A DNA stretch of 38,723 nt, taken from positions 1 through 38,723 of the forward strand of contig JAFZWG010000052.1 in NCBI GenBank assembly GCA_017617395.1, read 5' to 3'. Origin of the DNA: Lachnospiraceae bacterium. GTDB lineage: Bacteria; Bacillota; Clostridia; Lachnospirales; Lachnospiraceae. Below the pieces are notes generated by a model. That model did not search any database and was not told the origin of the DNA. It saw only the letters and a program-made list of their open reading frames with translations. Within the stretch, counting starts at the first letter, position 1; every line of letters starts with the position of its first letter. The position numbers and the translations under genes are program-made. Of the stretch, positions 1-9,500 are shown piece after piece.

Positions 1-33
1 AGATGACAACTGGGGACTGTCCCTCTGTCATCA
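1..33. repeat. REP-like imperfect palindrome at the left edge
   Basis: Outer arms GATGACA (2-8) and TGTCATC (26-32) enclose inner arms GGGAC (13-17) and GTCCC (19-23). Read on the minus strand it lies just after the stop codon of the first gene, so it could act as a transcription end point, but no T-run is visible before the window ends. Nested GGGACTGTCCC palindromes of this kind resemble repeats associated with REP-type or IS-type elements. Only one copy is seen here, so that link is inference. Confidence 0.4.
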
Positions 34-38
34 ATTTT

Positions 39-1043
39 CTAACGTTCGCGTTCGTAGGCCTCGAAGATGCGCTCGCGGCCGGCGGCGGACACGTCGCGTG
101 CCGCGCTCTTGGCGAGTGCCTCAATCTCGGCGTCGGTGTACGTGCGGCCGGACACCTCGGTGCTTCCGTCCGCGGTCATGCGGACTCTCGCTTTCCATCT
201 GCGAAGGAGGATTGCCTCCGCGAGGATCGCCGCGGAGAATACCGCCGCCAGAAGAAAGACATAATTGGGTGTCGTCTTTGCCTTTGACGTTTTCCGCGAT
301 TCAGGCTCAAAAGAATAACATACTTCGTAAACTGTCGTAACGGACTTATCTTCCTCCGCCCATCCAACGAACCGATGCTCTGACTCCGAGGTGTCCATGT
401 CAATGGGAAGGTACTCCACAAACTCAAACCGTATCATGTCGCCGAAGCGTTCGGCAAGCGCCTGCATGACCTCGATCTGCGCCTCCTCGGGAGCCTTCGA
501 ATAGATTTCCACATTGACACAGTTCTCGCGCTCGTTCACACCGTCAGCGACAAGTACCGGGAATGTATATGCTTTTGCATAGTCAATAATCGCGTAGTTG
601 GCAGCCTCGCACAGCTCGACATACGTGTACTTCATCGAACGAACCCGGACATCGGTCACGCCGTATTCGGCGAAGCCGTCCACGATTGTCTTTTTGTCGG
701 CGGCACTCGTCAGTCCGACATAATACACTCCGGGCTCGTCAACTTCTGTCCAGACACCGGCAACGCCGGGCGTCTGGTACCACAGGCGCCAGATGTAGCG
801 GTCCAGTTCAATCCTCTGAAGCTCTTCCCCGGTCGGGACATACGGTTCGGGCTCCGGCTCGACCCATCCTTCCGGTGTCGGCGACGGCGGCCAGGGCGTC
901 GGTGTCGCCACAGCGGGCGACGACGTCGGTCCGGGCGTTTCGTCCGCCTTTGCTGACTTCGTAGTCCCGGCCAGCGCCAAAGCCACCAGGCCGGTCAATA
1001 TCACAGCGCACATCGCAGCACGCATCATACGCAACAAATTCAT
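39..1043 (-). CDS. Bitopic secreted/membrane protein downstream of an ECF sigma factor
   Basis: The 334-residue protein has a signal peptide (about 1-33, with a cleavage-like AKA before DE), a Pro/Thr/Glu-rich stretch (37-70), an outside domain (about 75-255), one membrane helix (260-281) and a basic cytosolic tail of about 50 residues. I do not recognise the outside domain. It starts 25 bp after the stop of the sigma factor gene at 1069-1599, so the two are probably one transcription unit. That position is the usual one for an anti-sigma factor or a sigma-linked sensor, but the orientation (large domain outside, short tail inside, no recognisable zinc anti-sigma motif) does not match a classical N-terminal anti-sigma domain. 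It could regulate the sigma factor through the tail or simply be its co-expressed target. Confidence 0.75.
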   Translation of the reverse strand: MNLLRMMRAAMCAVILTGLVALALAGTTKSAKADETPGPTSSPAVATPTPWPPSPTPEGWVEPEPEPYVPTGEELQRIELDRYIWRLWYQTPGVAGVWTEVDEPGVYYVGLTSAADKKTIVDGFAEYGVTDVRVRSMKYTYVELCEAANYAIIDYAKAYTFPVLVADGVNERENCVNVEIYSKAPEEAQIEVMQALAERFGDMIRFEFVEYLPIDMDTSESEHRFVGWAEEDKSVTTVYEVCYSFEPESRKTSKAKTTPNYVFLLAAVFSAAILAEAILLRRWKARVRMTADGSTEVSGRTYTDAEIEALAKSAARDVSAAGRERIFEAYERER

Positions 1044-1068
1044 CGGTTGCCTCCAATTCCGAGCAGTG

Positions 1069-1599
1069 TTACCGACTGCTTCCGTTCATCATTTTCCGAA
1101 GGGTTTTCTGCGCTTTCCGATATCTGCGGTAAACTGCCGACAGCGACATGTCCAGAATCCGCGCGATCTCCTCAAACGTGAGATCACCGTTGACATGCAG
1201 CGTAAATATATCCCGTTCCGACGGCTCCAGCCGTTCGATGGCTTCCGTGATCAGGATTTCATTTTCCCACGCGAAGCTGTCCGGGCAGTCCTCCGAATCG
1301 ACCGCCACATCCTCCGTAAGCTCCTCGTGCGAACGCTTGCGCAGGATCATCAGCGCCTCGTTTCGCACCGTCTGCAGGATGTAAGCGCGGCCGTTCTCGA
1401 TATCGTCCGTGCGCTCTCTGCGAAGCATCTTCAAAAATGCTTCCTGCACCGCGTCCTCCGCGTCCGCGCGATTGCACAGGATGCGACAGGCAACGGTATA
1501 CATCGGGCGGCTCATCTCCTCATAAAGCGAGGTAAAAGCCTCCCGACTCTGTTTCATGGATCGTATCCATTCCGTGAGTTGGCTTTGATCTGCCGGCAT
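1069..1599 (-). CDS. ECF-type RNA polymerase sigma factor
   Basis: The 176-residue protein has the size and layout of a group 4 sigma factor. Region 2 (about 20-85) contains the core-binding and -10-recognition helix pattern with the NRADAEDAVQEAFLKML stretch. Region 4 (about 115-168) has a helix-turn-helix with LTFEEIARILDMSLSAVYRRYRKAQ, which reads the -35 box. The ATG at 1599 follows a strong GAGGAGGGGG ribosome binding site. The bitopic membrane protein gene follows after 25 bp. Subfamily and signal cannot be named from sequence alone. Confidence 0.9.
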   Translation of the reverse strand: MPADQSQLTEWIRSMKQSREAFTSLYEEMSRPMYTVACRILCNRADAEDAVQEAFLKMLRRERTDDIENGRAYILQTVRNEALMILRKRSHEELTEDVAVDSEDCPDSFAWENEILITEAIERLEPSERDIFTLHVNGDLTFEEIARILDMSLSAVYRRYRKAQKTLRKMMNGSSR

Positions 1600-1747
1600 T
1601 TGTCAAACCCCCTCCTCTCACTGACTATGATGCACGGAAATGCCGCATTTTCCGCTTCGCCCCGAAACTTCTGCAAAAAGATTCCAACGACTGCGAAAAA
1701 TGCGGCCAAAACTCTCTTAAAAATCAACTTCTGACAGACAACAGCAA

Positions 1748-3271
1748 TCACTGCTCAGTATTCTTCTGCTTAAGCTGCTCGCACGCTTCCATCAACTCGG
1801 GATCGGCAAAACAATTTCCCATTTCCACGTACCAATAATCGTTCTCTTCCTTGTGGAGCAGTCGTGCGTATGCGTAATACTCCGCCCCGCCGTCGCCGCA
1901 TTTGAGGAAATAATTGTTGTCCCCGTAGGTCTTGACCGGCGGATTATACTGCGCATAGTATTCGGTAATATAATCGCAGCAGAATTGATACAGTTTTTTG
2001 GCGCGCGCCTCGTCGTATATTTTAAAGTCAATATCGCTGTATCCTTTTCTCGTCGGGTTCGATATATTGTCTTCATAAGCGATGACCTTTGCCGGATCAT
2101 CGATGTCGGAACAAGGTTCTGTCGCATAGTGCGAGTACCCCATTTGCACCAGACGATCATAACCGGCGAACCCGGGGTCCATACCGTACTCGAAACAGAA
2201 CGTTTCGCCATGGCTATACGTGCCGAAAGTTAACGGTTCCATCCCGATCGCGCCCACAACCTTATCGTACACGTTTTGCTTGTCTTCCCCGAGCTTCGGT
2301 TCGCAGTTCATAAGCGCATCCGCAATCTTCCGAATCGTCGCCTCATCGTTCACATCGATGAGTAACATCCTGGCGAGCCAGTACTCGTCCGACCACATAT
2401 CCGGCTCTTCGGTGACGGGCGCCTCGGTAACCGTGACCGTAATCTCCGTATCCTGCTTCCTGCGCTTCCCGCTCGAGCTATCCTCATCCTCCTTCGTGGC
2501 GGCAACGTAGATGCCGACCGCAACAACACCTGCACAAACAATTGAAATAATCGAGATAATCAGCTTTTTCATCATTAACCCTGTCCCTTTCTTTATCGCC
2601 TCGGCAGCGATAACAGATCCGGCTTCCCCTATGGAAGCAGCGGCAGATGCGGACAGTTCAACAAGCGAAGCGGACATCGGCCTCAAAGGCACCTGTTCGG
2701 CTTCTTTCATAAACAACAATGCTAGGAACGGCAGCGCCACGGTGTACAGCTTCGTATTGGTTTCTTTCTCATATCTCTCAACCTCCTTCTTGATTTTCTT
2801 TCTGGCAAAACCAAGACGCCACCGAACGGTTCCCTGGGGAATTCCCATGGCCTCGGAGATCTCTTTCGTGCTCATCTCATCGAAGTAATGCAGGATGATC
2901 GTCGTTCTGACATCGTCCGACAACGCCTTCTCGATGATGTCCATGATGATCTTTCGTCTCTCCTCCGACTCCGCGACGGACTCCGGCAGAAAATCCTCCG
3001 GGACATACTCGACATCCTCGAAAAATTCCTGCTCCACCGCCTGCGTCCTCGTCCTCGAGAGAAGATCCAGACATTTGTTGGCACAGATCTTCTTCAGCCA
3101 CGGCACAACTTTCGACTTATCCTGCAATGTGTCGTAGGATTCGAGCATTTTCACAAATGTGTCCTGCACGACATCCTCGGCGTCGGCCTCGTTTCGCAAA
3201 AGCGACATGGCCGTCCAATACACCGCGCGATAGGCTTCGTTGTAGATTTTTTCACATTCTTTCGGCGTCAT
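1748..3271 (-). CDS. ECF sigma factor fused to a transmembrane helix and an extracytoplasmic domain
   Basis: This is one uninterrupted 507-residue frame. Residues 1-75 are sigma region 2 (NEADAEDVVQDTFVKML at 27-43). Residues 105-165 are sigma region 4 with the helix-turn-helix STKEISEAMGIPQGTVRWRLG. A weakly hydrophobic stretch lies at 175-190, a clear membrane helix at 237-258, then a charged linker (260-290) and an outside domain of about 215 residues that I do not recognise. Ordinary ECF factors are 160-200 residues, so the last 300 residues are an addition. The expected topology is sigma part inside, C-terminal domain outside: a sensor and sigma factor in one chain. The ATG at 3271 follows AAGGAGG. 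Tethering or proteolytic release is inference. Confidence 0.88.
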   Translation of the reverse strand: MTPKECEKIYNEAYRAVYWTAMSLLRNEADAEDVVQDTFVKMLESYDTLQDKSKVVPWLKKICANKCLDLLSRTRTQAVEQEFFEDVEYVPEDFLPESVAESEERRKIIMDIIEKALSDDVRTTIILHYFDEMSTKEISEAMGIPQGTVRWRLGFARKKIKKEVERYEKETNTKLYTVALPFLALLFMKEAEQVPLRPMSASLVELSASAAASIGEAGSVIAAEAIKKGTGLMMKKLIISIISIVCAGVVAVGIYVAATKEDEDSSSGKRRKQDTEITVTVTEAPVTEEPDMWSDEYWLARMLLIDVNDEATIRKIADALMNCEPKLGEDKQNVYDKVVGAIGMEPLTFGTYSHGETFCFEYGMDPGFAGYDRLVQMGYSHYATEPCSDIDDPAKVIAYEDNISNPTRKGYSDIDFKIYDEARAKKLYQFCCDYITEYYAQYNPPVKTYGDNNYFLKCGDGGAEYYAYARLLHKEENDYWYVEMGNCFADPELMEACEQLKQKNTEQ

Positions 3272-3377
3272 TTGCCTGCCTCCTTATCCGCATCTACTCT
3301 ATAGACGCACAGCGGGCCGGAATTATTTGCTGGTTTTGCAAAAAAATCTTAGAAAGTTTCGAAAAATGAAATCGCGC

Positions 3378-4847
3378 CTACTCCAGAATCGTGATCCGAC
3401 CGTCAACCTTCGCGTCAAGCCCGTTGTTGGTCGCAAAATACTCCTCGATAATGTTGTTGACCGACGTCGCCACGACGCGCGGCTTCATGTTGGCCTTGAC
3501 CTCCTCGAGCGGAATGCCGAAGAAATCATCGAAGTTGTTGAAGTGATACGCCTGAATGCCGAGCTTGATACGCATGTCGTCGGTGACATCCTCGCCGCGG
3601 AACGTGAGCGCCTCGATCGTATGCGTCGACTTCCGGTACGTCACACGAAGCGCCGAGGAAATCTGGTAAAACTCGGTCTCGCCAACCCAAGCGTCATCGC
3701 GGAAGAGGTGTTGGAAAATCCGGCGGATCTGCGCCCCGGTTACTTCCACCATGTAAAGCGGATCGTCGAAGGGTGTATTTTCAATCATATCCTGGTACTC
3801 GATGACGGGGCCGAGCTCCTTCTTGCGGATGCTTCCCGAACCGAACAGCATGACATCGTAGCTCGCCTCCCACGCCATGATGTCCGCGTAGAGGTTGCCC
3901 ATCTCGGTCTCCTGCTCACGGCAGGGATGCGTCAGTTTGCGCGCCCAGCGCGTCACAACGCGCTTGTATTTGCTGTCGGTCTGCGTGCGGTAGCTGTCGA
4001 TCAGCTCGTCCATGATCTCGTCCTTCGGCGCAGTCTCCTCGTTGATCGGGACGCACTTCCAGCGCAGGTCGGCAATCTCCTTTTTGTCGGTGTCGTACTG
4101 AATGTCAAAGCGGCCGACCACGCCCGTGCCGGTGCCCGCCTGCACAATCGGAATGCCGTTCACGTACTCCGCCTCATCCATGAAGGTGTGCGAGTGGCCG
4201 CCGATGATCATGTTGACACCCCAGTCGGGATCGAGCATCTCCGCGAGCTTGCGGTCGTTGTCGATGCCGATGTGCGTAAGAAGAATCGTCATGTCCGTGC
4301 GCACCGTGCGGTAGTTGTCGCAGATGATACCGACCTCCTTCGCAGCGGATTCGAGGTCGATGAAGGTGCCGATGATCTTCTCATTTTTCGTCGACGCGAG
4401 CACTTCCTCCGTGAGGATGCCGATAAACATGATGCGCATGCCGCCGACCTCCAGGTTGATGTACGGCGTGAAGACGCGCGCGTTGTTCATCGTGATGAAG
4501 AGGTTCGCGTTGACGATCGGGAATTTGGCGCATTTCTCGAGGAAGAGAAGGTGCGCAAAGCCATAGTCCACCTCGTGGTTTCCGATGGTCGCGACATCCG
4601 GGTTCAGGTTGTTCATCAAATCGATCGTCGAAAGGCCCTGGTACTCCGAGTCAATCACGGAGCCGCGGAACATGTCGCCCGCAATCGCGTAGACCACGTT
4701 CTCGCGCTCGCTGCGGATCTTGTTCACATACCCCGCCAGCCGGCTCAGGCCGCCGGTCTCCTTCCCGTCCGTAACCTTCGGCAGAAAATCCCCGTGCAGG
4801 TCGTTCGAGTGCAATATCGTCAATTTCTTAATGCCGTTTTCTTCCAT
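3378..4847 (-). CDS. 5'-nucleotidase/cyclic-nucleotide phosphodiesterase-type metallophosphatase
   Basis: The 489-residue protein carries the calcineurin-like metallophosphatase signature in order: D16-x-H18 in HSNDLHGD, GD at 57-58, GNHE at 89-92, H193 in LLTHIGID and GGHSH at 217-221. A C-terminal 5'-nucleotidase substrate domain follows (about 290-489, with NLYADIMAWEA and a FNNFDDFFG-type aromatic stretch). The family hydrolyses nucleoside monophosphates, UDP-sugars or 2',3'-cyclic nucleotides using two metal ions. Most relatives are secreted, but no signal peptide is seen here, so this one is probably cytosolic. The start follows GGAGGAAAAAGAC. A perfect palindrome lies about 60 bp upstream. 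Exact substrate is unknown. Confidence 0.88.
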   Translation of the reverse strand: MEENGIKKLTILHSNDLHGDFLPKVTDGKETGGLSRLAGYVNKIRSERENVVYAIAGDMFRGSVIDSEYQGLSTIDLMNNLNPDVATIGNHEVDYGFAHLLFLEKCAKFPIVNANLFITMNNARVFTPYINLEVGGMRIMFIGILTEEVLASTKNEKIIGTFIDLESAAKEVGIICDNYRTVRTDMTILLTHIGIDNDRKLAEMLDPDWGVNMIIGGHSHTFMDEAEYVNGIPIVQAGTGTGVVGRFDIQYDTDKKEIADLRWKCVPINEETAPKDEIMDELIDSYRTQTDSKYKRVVTRWARKLTHPCREQETEMGNLYADIMAWEASYDVMLFGSGSIRKKELGPVIEYQDMIENTPFDDPLYMVEVTGAQIRRIFQHLFRDDAWVGETEFYQISSALRVTYRKSTHTIEALTFRGEDVTDDMRIKLGIQAYHFNNFDDFFGIPLEEVKANMKPRVVATSVNNIIEEYFATNNGLDAKVDGRITILE

Positions 4848-4885
4848 GTCTTTTTCCTCCGTTTGCCCTCCCGGGCTGATACTTC

Positions 4886-4923
4886 ATCATACCATATTTC
4901 CGCCGCAAAAGGTAGCCTTTTGC
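4886..4923 (-). promoter_or_regulatory. Extended -10 promoter with an adjoining 19-bp palindrome
   Basis: On the minus strand, TATGAT (4891 to 4886) is preceded by TGG, an extended -10 element. No good -35 is visible. Immediately upstream, 4905-4923 is a perfect inverted repeat with 8-bp arms (GCAAAAGG and CCTTTTGC) and a 3-bp centre. It covers the place where a -35 box would sit and so looks like an operator for the metallophosphatase gene. The protein that binds is unknown. Confidence 0.5.
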
Positions 4924-4927
4924 ACAC

Positions 4928-4960
4928 AAAAAAGGGCAAGTCGCAAAATGCAACCTGCCC
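4928..4960 (-). terminator. Intrinsic terminator after the secreted-protein gene
   Basis: Read on the minus strand, 4960 to 4934 folds into a 12-bp stem with a UUU loop, using G-U pairs that exist only in the minus-strand RNA. Six T residues follow (4933 to 4928). It lies about 40 bp beyond the stop codon at 4997 and separates that gene from the metallophosphatase promoter. Confidence 0.85.
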
Positions 4961-4996
4961 CGGCAAACGCCCTGTTCTCCCGCTGCCGATTCCCGT

Positions 4997-5686
4997 TCAC
5001 TCGGCCTGTTCCGTGTAAACACCGTCCCAGAAAAACTCCCGCAAAACCTCGCCGGTAATCGCGTCGACACGCACCGTGGAGTACTCGTTGATCGTGAATT
5101 CATAGTACAGCCTTCCGGCCGCATCCGCCATGAGCAGATACGACCCGCGGATGGCCTCCTCCTTGCGGAAGTGGAATATGGTGTTTTTATTTTTCAGCGC
5201 GAGCTCGTACACCGCACCAGCGAACTCCGACGCAGGCCGCACTTTCTCCCGCCCTGCAAGCGTCACTTTCGGAATGCGCTCCAAAAGCCCGTACCGGTGC
5301 GATCCCCAGGTAACCGAGCCGTCTTCCATGTTGCCCGAAGTGATCGAATAATCCTGCTCGATCACACCGTCAATCAGGAGATAGCCGAACAAGTGGAAGC
5401 CTTCCTTCCGGTACTCCGAATTAAACCCGTTCACATACACATCGCATGTGAGATTGGCGTCGCCCTTTCGCATCTGCCCGAGAACATATTCCCTGTCCTT
5501 TTCGCCGATCCTGCGATCGTCGAACAATGTTGCAGGGTAGTACGTATGCTTCCCGATCTTCTCGATCTTCGTCTCGACAAATGCAGTCTTCTCCCCTGCC
5601 CTGGTCGCCACCGGCTCAATCCCGCTCGCCCAGACAAACGCGGCCAACACCATCGCGGCAAATGCCATCAATAACTTTCCCAACAT
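4997..5686 (-). CDS. Secreted protein of unknown function with a PepSY-like C-terminus
   Basis: I chose the ATG at 5686 because GGGAGGATGAAACG precedes it and a signal peptide begins there (hydrophobic core LMAFAAMVLAAFVWASG). An in-frame ATG 45 bp upstream lacks a ribosome binding site and would bury the signal. The product is 229 residues. The mature part has no motif I can name with confidence, but the last 45 residues (YYEFTINEYSTVRVDAITGEV) have the look of a PepSY-type strand-strand-helix that ends in DAITGEVL. It follows the YczE-type gene after 117 bp and ends at a good terminator. The function is unknown. Confidence 0.75.
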   Translation of the reverse strand: MLGKLLMAFAAMVLAAFVWASGIEPVATRAGEKTAFVETKIEKIGKHTYYPATLFDDRRIGEKDREYVLGQMRKGDANLTCDVYVNGFNSEYRKEGFHLFGYLLIDGVIEQDYSITSGNMEDGSVTWGSHRYGLLERIPKVTLAGREKVRPASEFAGAVYELALKNKNTIFHFRKEEAIRGSYLLMADAAGRLYYEFTINEYSTVRVDAITGEVLREFFWDGVYTEQAE

Positions 5687-5803
5687 CGTTTCATCCTCCC
5701 AAATACCGTTTCGCCCTGCACAAATGCACAAGCCTCGTCCCCGATTACACCATAGAAACGATCGGGCAAAACAATTTTATGGGAGAATTTGCCGGCCGCG
5801 CGA

Positions 5804-6469
5804 TTATTCCTCCGCAGCCCGGGCGCCGTCGCCCGCGGGAGCCTTCCGCAGCCGCTCGCCGAGCTTTCGCACCAGCGTGATTGCGGGCCCCAGGAACAGC
5901 GCCATCAAAATAATCCCGACAATCGGAACGCCGCCCACCAGCACACCGACCACGATGGCCGCCGCATCCCACGCGATGCGCACCACCATCGGCGGCACCT
6001 TCGGCCAACGCCCGACCACCTTCCCGGTGATGATGATCGGAAGCCCGTCGTACGGCGCCACGCCCATATCCGCGTTGATATACACCGCAGCGCTCACGAT
6101 GAAGCAAAACAACGCGACGAGGAAAATGCTCCACCGGCTCACCGGCATCGTGAACGCCTTGTCGGGGATGCATTTTCCCCAGAGCCAGTCGAAGAAATCC
6201 GCGTAGTAGCCGACCAGAACCATGTTAAAGAGGGTTCCGAAGCCGATCAGTGAGCGCTTGCAGAAAAATACGATTGCAAGCATCACCGCGTTGACGATCA
6301 GCTGCCACGTGCCGAAGCTCAAGCCGACTCGCGCAGCTGTCGAGCGGTTCATGAATGTGCACGGGTCCGTCCCGAGGTCACACAGAATTAAAAACGACAA
6401 AAAGAAGCCCATCCCGAACACAGCCAGAAAGCAGATCAGAACTTCTCTTTTTTGAAACCGAAAACTCAT
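5804..6469 (-). CDS. YczE/YitT-like integral membrane protein
   Basis: The protein is 221 residues from the ATG at 6469, which follows AAGGAGATATGTTAC. Longer upstream readings add a hydrophilic stretch that overlaps the terminator of the preceding gene. Five or so hydrophobic helices are visible, beginning with LICFLAVFGMGFFLSFLILC. The motif LGTDPCTFMN after the first helix and the later NADMGVAPYDGLPIII are typical of the YczE branch of the YitT-related family, in which a Gly-x-x-Pro motif recurs in two halves. No transport substrate is established for this branch. The neighbours give no functional clue. Confidence 0.8.
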   Translation of the reverse strand: MSFRFQKREVLICFLAVFGMGFFLSFLILCDLGTDPCTFMNRSTAARVGLSFGTWQLIVNAVMLAIVFFCKRSLIGFGTLFNMVLVGYYADFFDWLWGKCIPDKAFTMPVSRWSIFLVALFCFIVSAAVYINADMGVAPYDGLPIIITGKVVGRWPKVPPMVVRIAWDAAAIVVGVLVGGVPIVGIILMALFLGPAITLVRKLGERLRKAPAGDGARAAEE

Positions 6470-6507
6470 GTAACATATCTCCTTGCCCCGACACTTCCCC
6501 GACACAC

Positions 6508-6548
6508 AAAAACGGGGGTACATCAGGCTCTCACCCAATGTACCCCCG
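6508..6548 (-). terminator. Intrinsic terminator of the giant surface protein gene
   Basis: Perfect 10-bp arms CGGGGGTACA (6513-6522) and TGTACCCCCG (6539-6548) enclose a 16-base loop. On the minus strand five T residues follow (6512 to 6508). It sits about 45 bp past the stop codon at 6592. Confidence 0.9.
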
Positions 6549-6591
6549 ATTGATTCAAATTGCAATGGATTTTTTCAGTGCAATCTTGCGA

Positions 6592-9500
6592 TTACTCTGC
6601 ATCCTCGCGTCTTCTTCTGTAAGCAACTACAGCGATCATCGATACAACTGCGATTGCAAGAAGAATGGTCCATACAAACGTCTGCGCGGTATCGGCAGTC
6701 TTCGGCGATTCAGGATTGTCATCCTTCTTCGGCTCTGTAGGCTTCTCCTCTCCATTCTTCGTTGCCTCAGGCACCGTGATCTTAGCAGAAACTTCACCGT
6801 CCTCGAACTCGATCGTCAGATCGTATTCGCCGGGCTCAAGCGTCTCAAGGTACTCGTTCATGATCGTGAGATCCAAACTACCGGACTTTGCAAGATATGC
6901 ATTTACCGGAGGAATCTTTCCGCCGATCTTGAAGCCCTTGAACAGGCTGAACGTCATCCAGTCATCGATATTACGATGAACGATCGGATTCATGTTCGTT
7001 CCGCGCACCCATACAAGGCTGCCCGTAATGGTGTAGAAGATGTTCTGATCCTTCGTAACCTTGATCGTGTAAGCACCGTCTGCATCCTTGTACGTTACCG
7101 TAAGCTTCAGAGCGTCCGTTGCCTTCATGCTGTTGAAACCGGTTACCATATCAGCCGTTACCGGAATCTCGGTCTTGGAACCGTCCTTCCAGGTAAACTC
7201 AATCTTCAAACCATCGATATTAAGCTTCTCGCCGATCTTGTATTCCTTCTTTACAGTATCCGGAATCACGATCTGCATCTTCACGATCTCATTCGTGAGC
7301 TGAGGAATTTCCTTCTCTTCCGTATGCTCAGGATTGTTCTTGCAAACGCGAACCATCTTGCCGGGCTTGGTGTAATCGGCATCCTCAACGATCTTCCACT
7401 CGCCCCAATCATGACCGGTCTTATCAAGAACCTTCGCCTCGGAGGAAAGAACCTTCTCGCAAGCCGTACATCTTACTACCATATCAACGCTGCCGTCAAC
7501 AAGGCACTTAGGCTCCACACGGTTCTCTTCGTGTACCTCACCGGGAATGTGCTCTGCAGTGAACTCAACGTATACTACATAGTTGATTCCGTATCCGATT
7601 CCGCTTCCGGCTCCCTTGTTCACATAGTACAGATTTGCTTCCTTTCCGTCTATGGTTGCCGTTATCGTTCCCTGCTCAGGCAACTCTAAGTACGGGTTGA
7701 CAGTGACATTCTGCTTCAGAACATACTTGGTGCCGCCCTTAACCTTACCGGAAAATACTGACGGCATGGAAGCACCCGCCTTGTCAAGCGCTACAATCTC
7801 TTCAAGCGAAGCTTCGTAAACCATGGTCTCTCTGAGGATTAAATCCATCTGACCATAGTTGTGCTTGACATTCGGCCAGGTTGCAACTGCAGGCGTTACC
7901 GGAGTTACCTCTACCGGTGCAGCCACCACAGCTTCCGGTACTGTCACTTCCGTAAGAAGTCTTCTGAGTGTCGAAACGCGGTTAACGTTGGAATTGACAG
8001 GAACAATAATTGGCCTGATGTTTTCTGACGGTGACTCAACATTAACATTGATGCTATTCGGGGCATCCTCGATAGGCAGTATAATAATGTCGGACACATT
8101 AACAGGGTTATCAGCAGGTATAATAATGTCGTCAATAATGTCGTCAGGGTTAACATCAGCAATCGGCACATAAACAGGACTATAATACATCGTGCCGCAT
8201 ACAAGTTTATCGAAGCTAAACGCAAGTGCCGAAACCTTCTTTGCATTAACCACAAAATCGATCGACTCAGTTTCTTCAGAAATCACATAATTGTCATTAT
8301 TAAGATAAGCCGTTGCCTTATAATTGCCGGGAATACCAGCTGAAGTGTTCTGATAAATTTCGGTACTTATCCGAACAGATACAGCTACTGTATCTCCACC
8401 AACAAGTGCACCTTCCTTGATTGCTGCCACTGGTCTAAAAGTATCACTATAATTGTACGTGAACGGTCCTACGTTCGACCAAACAACAGCGATTTCCTTC
8501 GCGGTTACCTTAACCGTAACGTCAGTCGAAGCTGCCTCGTGAGTATCGGTCTGAGGTGCGGTAAGCGTAAGCGTCGCTTCACCAACGCCTGCAGCCACGA
8601 TCTTGCCATCCACAATCGTTACAGCGGGATCGTTGCTCGTAATATCAACTGTATCACCGTGCGAATCTACCCCAAGATCAGTCTGATCAATCTGGTCACC
8701 ATACACGAGCTCGATTGCTTCGACATCAACCGAAATCTCACCATCTTTTCTGCCGACAACGACATCATAGGTGAATGTATGATTATCGTAAGAAACGGTA
8801 AGCGTCAACTTATCATATGCCTTCGAAGAATCGAAACCGGAAACCATATTTGCAGTAACCGGAACCTCAGTTACTGCGCTTCCCTGCGTAACTACAATGT
8901 AGAGATTGTCTACATCGAGCTGATTATCGACAACATAATTCTTCTTAACACCGCCATCTTTAAGTTTATATGTCTTTTCAGCAACCTGAGTTCTTGCCTT
9001 CAGCTCAATCGCCTTGTAAATCGGCGTCGTGAACGAGAACGCCGTATTGCTATAATTATTGGCAAACCAGCCGATAAACTCTTCCGTGGCTGCCTTCGCG
9101 GTAATGTCATCAGGCTCGGTCGCCGTCTCACCGTACTTCACCCACTGAGGCTTTACCTCCTCGTTAATCTTACCATTTCCATTGAAGGTAACTTTGTATT
9201 CCGTATACCACTTCGAGTAAACCGGAGTATCCTTGTCAAGACCCGCCGTAAAATCAAACGAAACGGTGCACTTCTCATCACTGTACCAGCCCTCGAACGT
9301 ATGCTTCATAGTGCTGTCGTCTGTTCCGGGATAGTTGGAACACGTCGGACGAGGAGGAATGTCATTCTCGGAAATCGGGTCGCCTTTCTTAACGGTAACT
9401 TTCGCAATCACTCCACCTCTGAAGCCGTGGCGAGTCATATTTCCGTCCTCGGAATAGAACGTCACCGTTACGTGTGTCTGCGTCCACTTTGCGTAGACCG

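Noticed and set aside
3327..5018. Long plus-strand open frame opposite the metallophosphatase gene
   Set aside because: It has no ribosome binding site, is Arg/His/Val-rich as expected for an antisense reading, and the minus strand encodes a complete motif-bearing enzyme.
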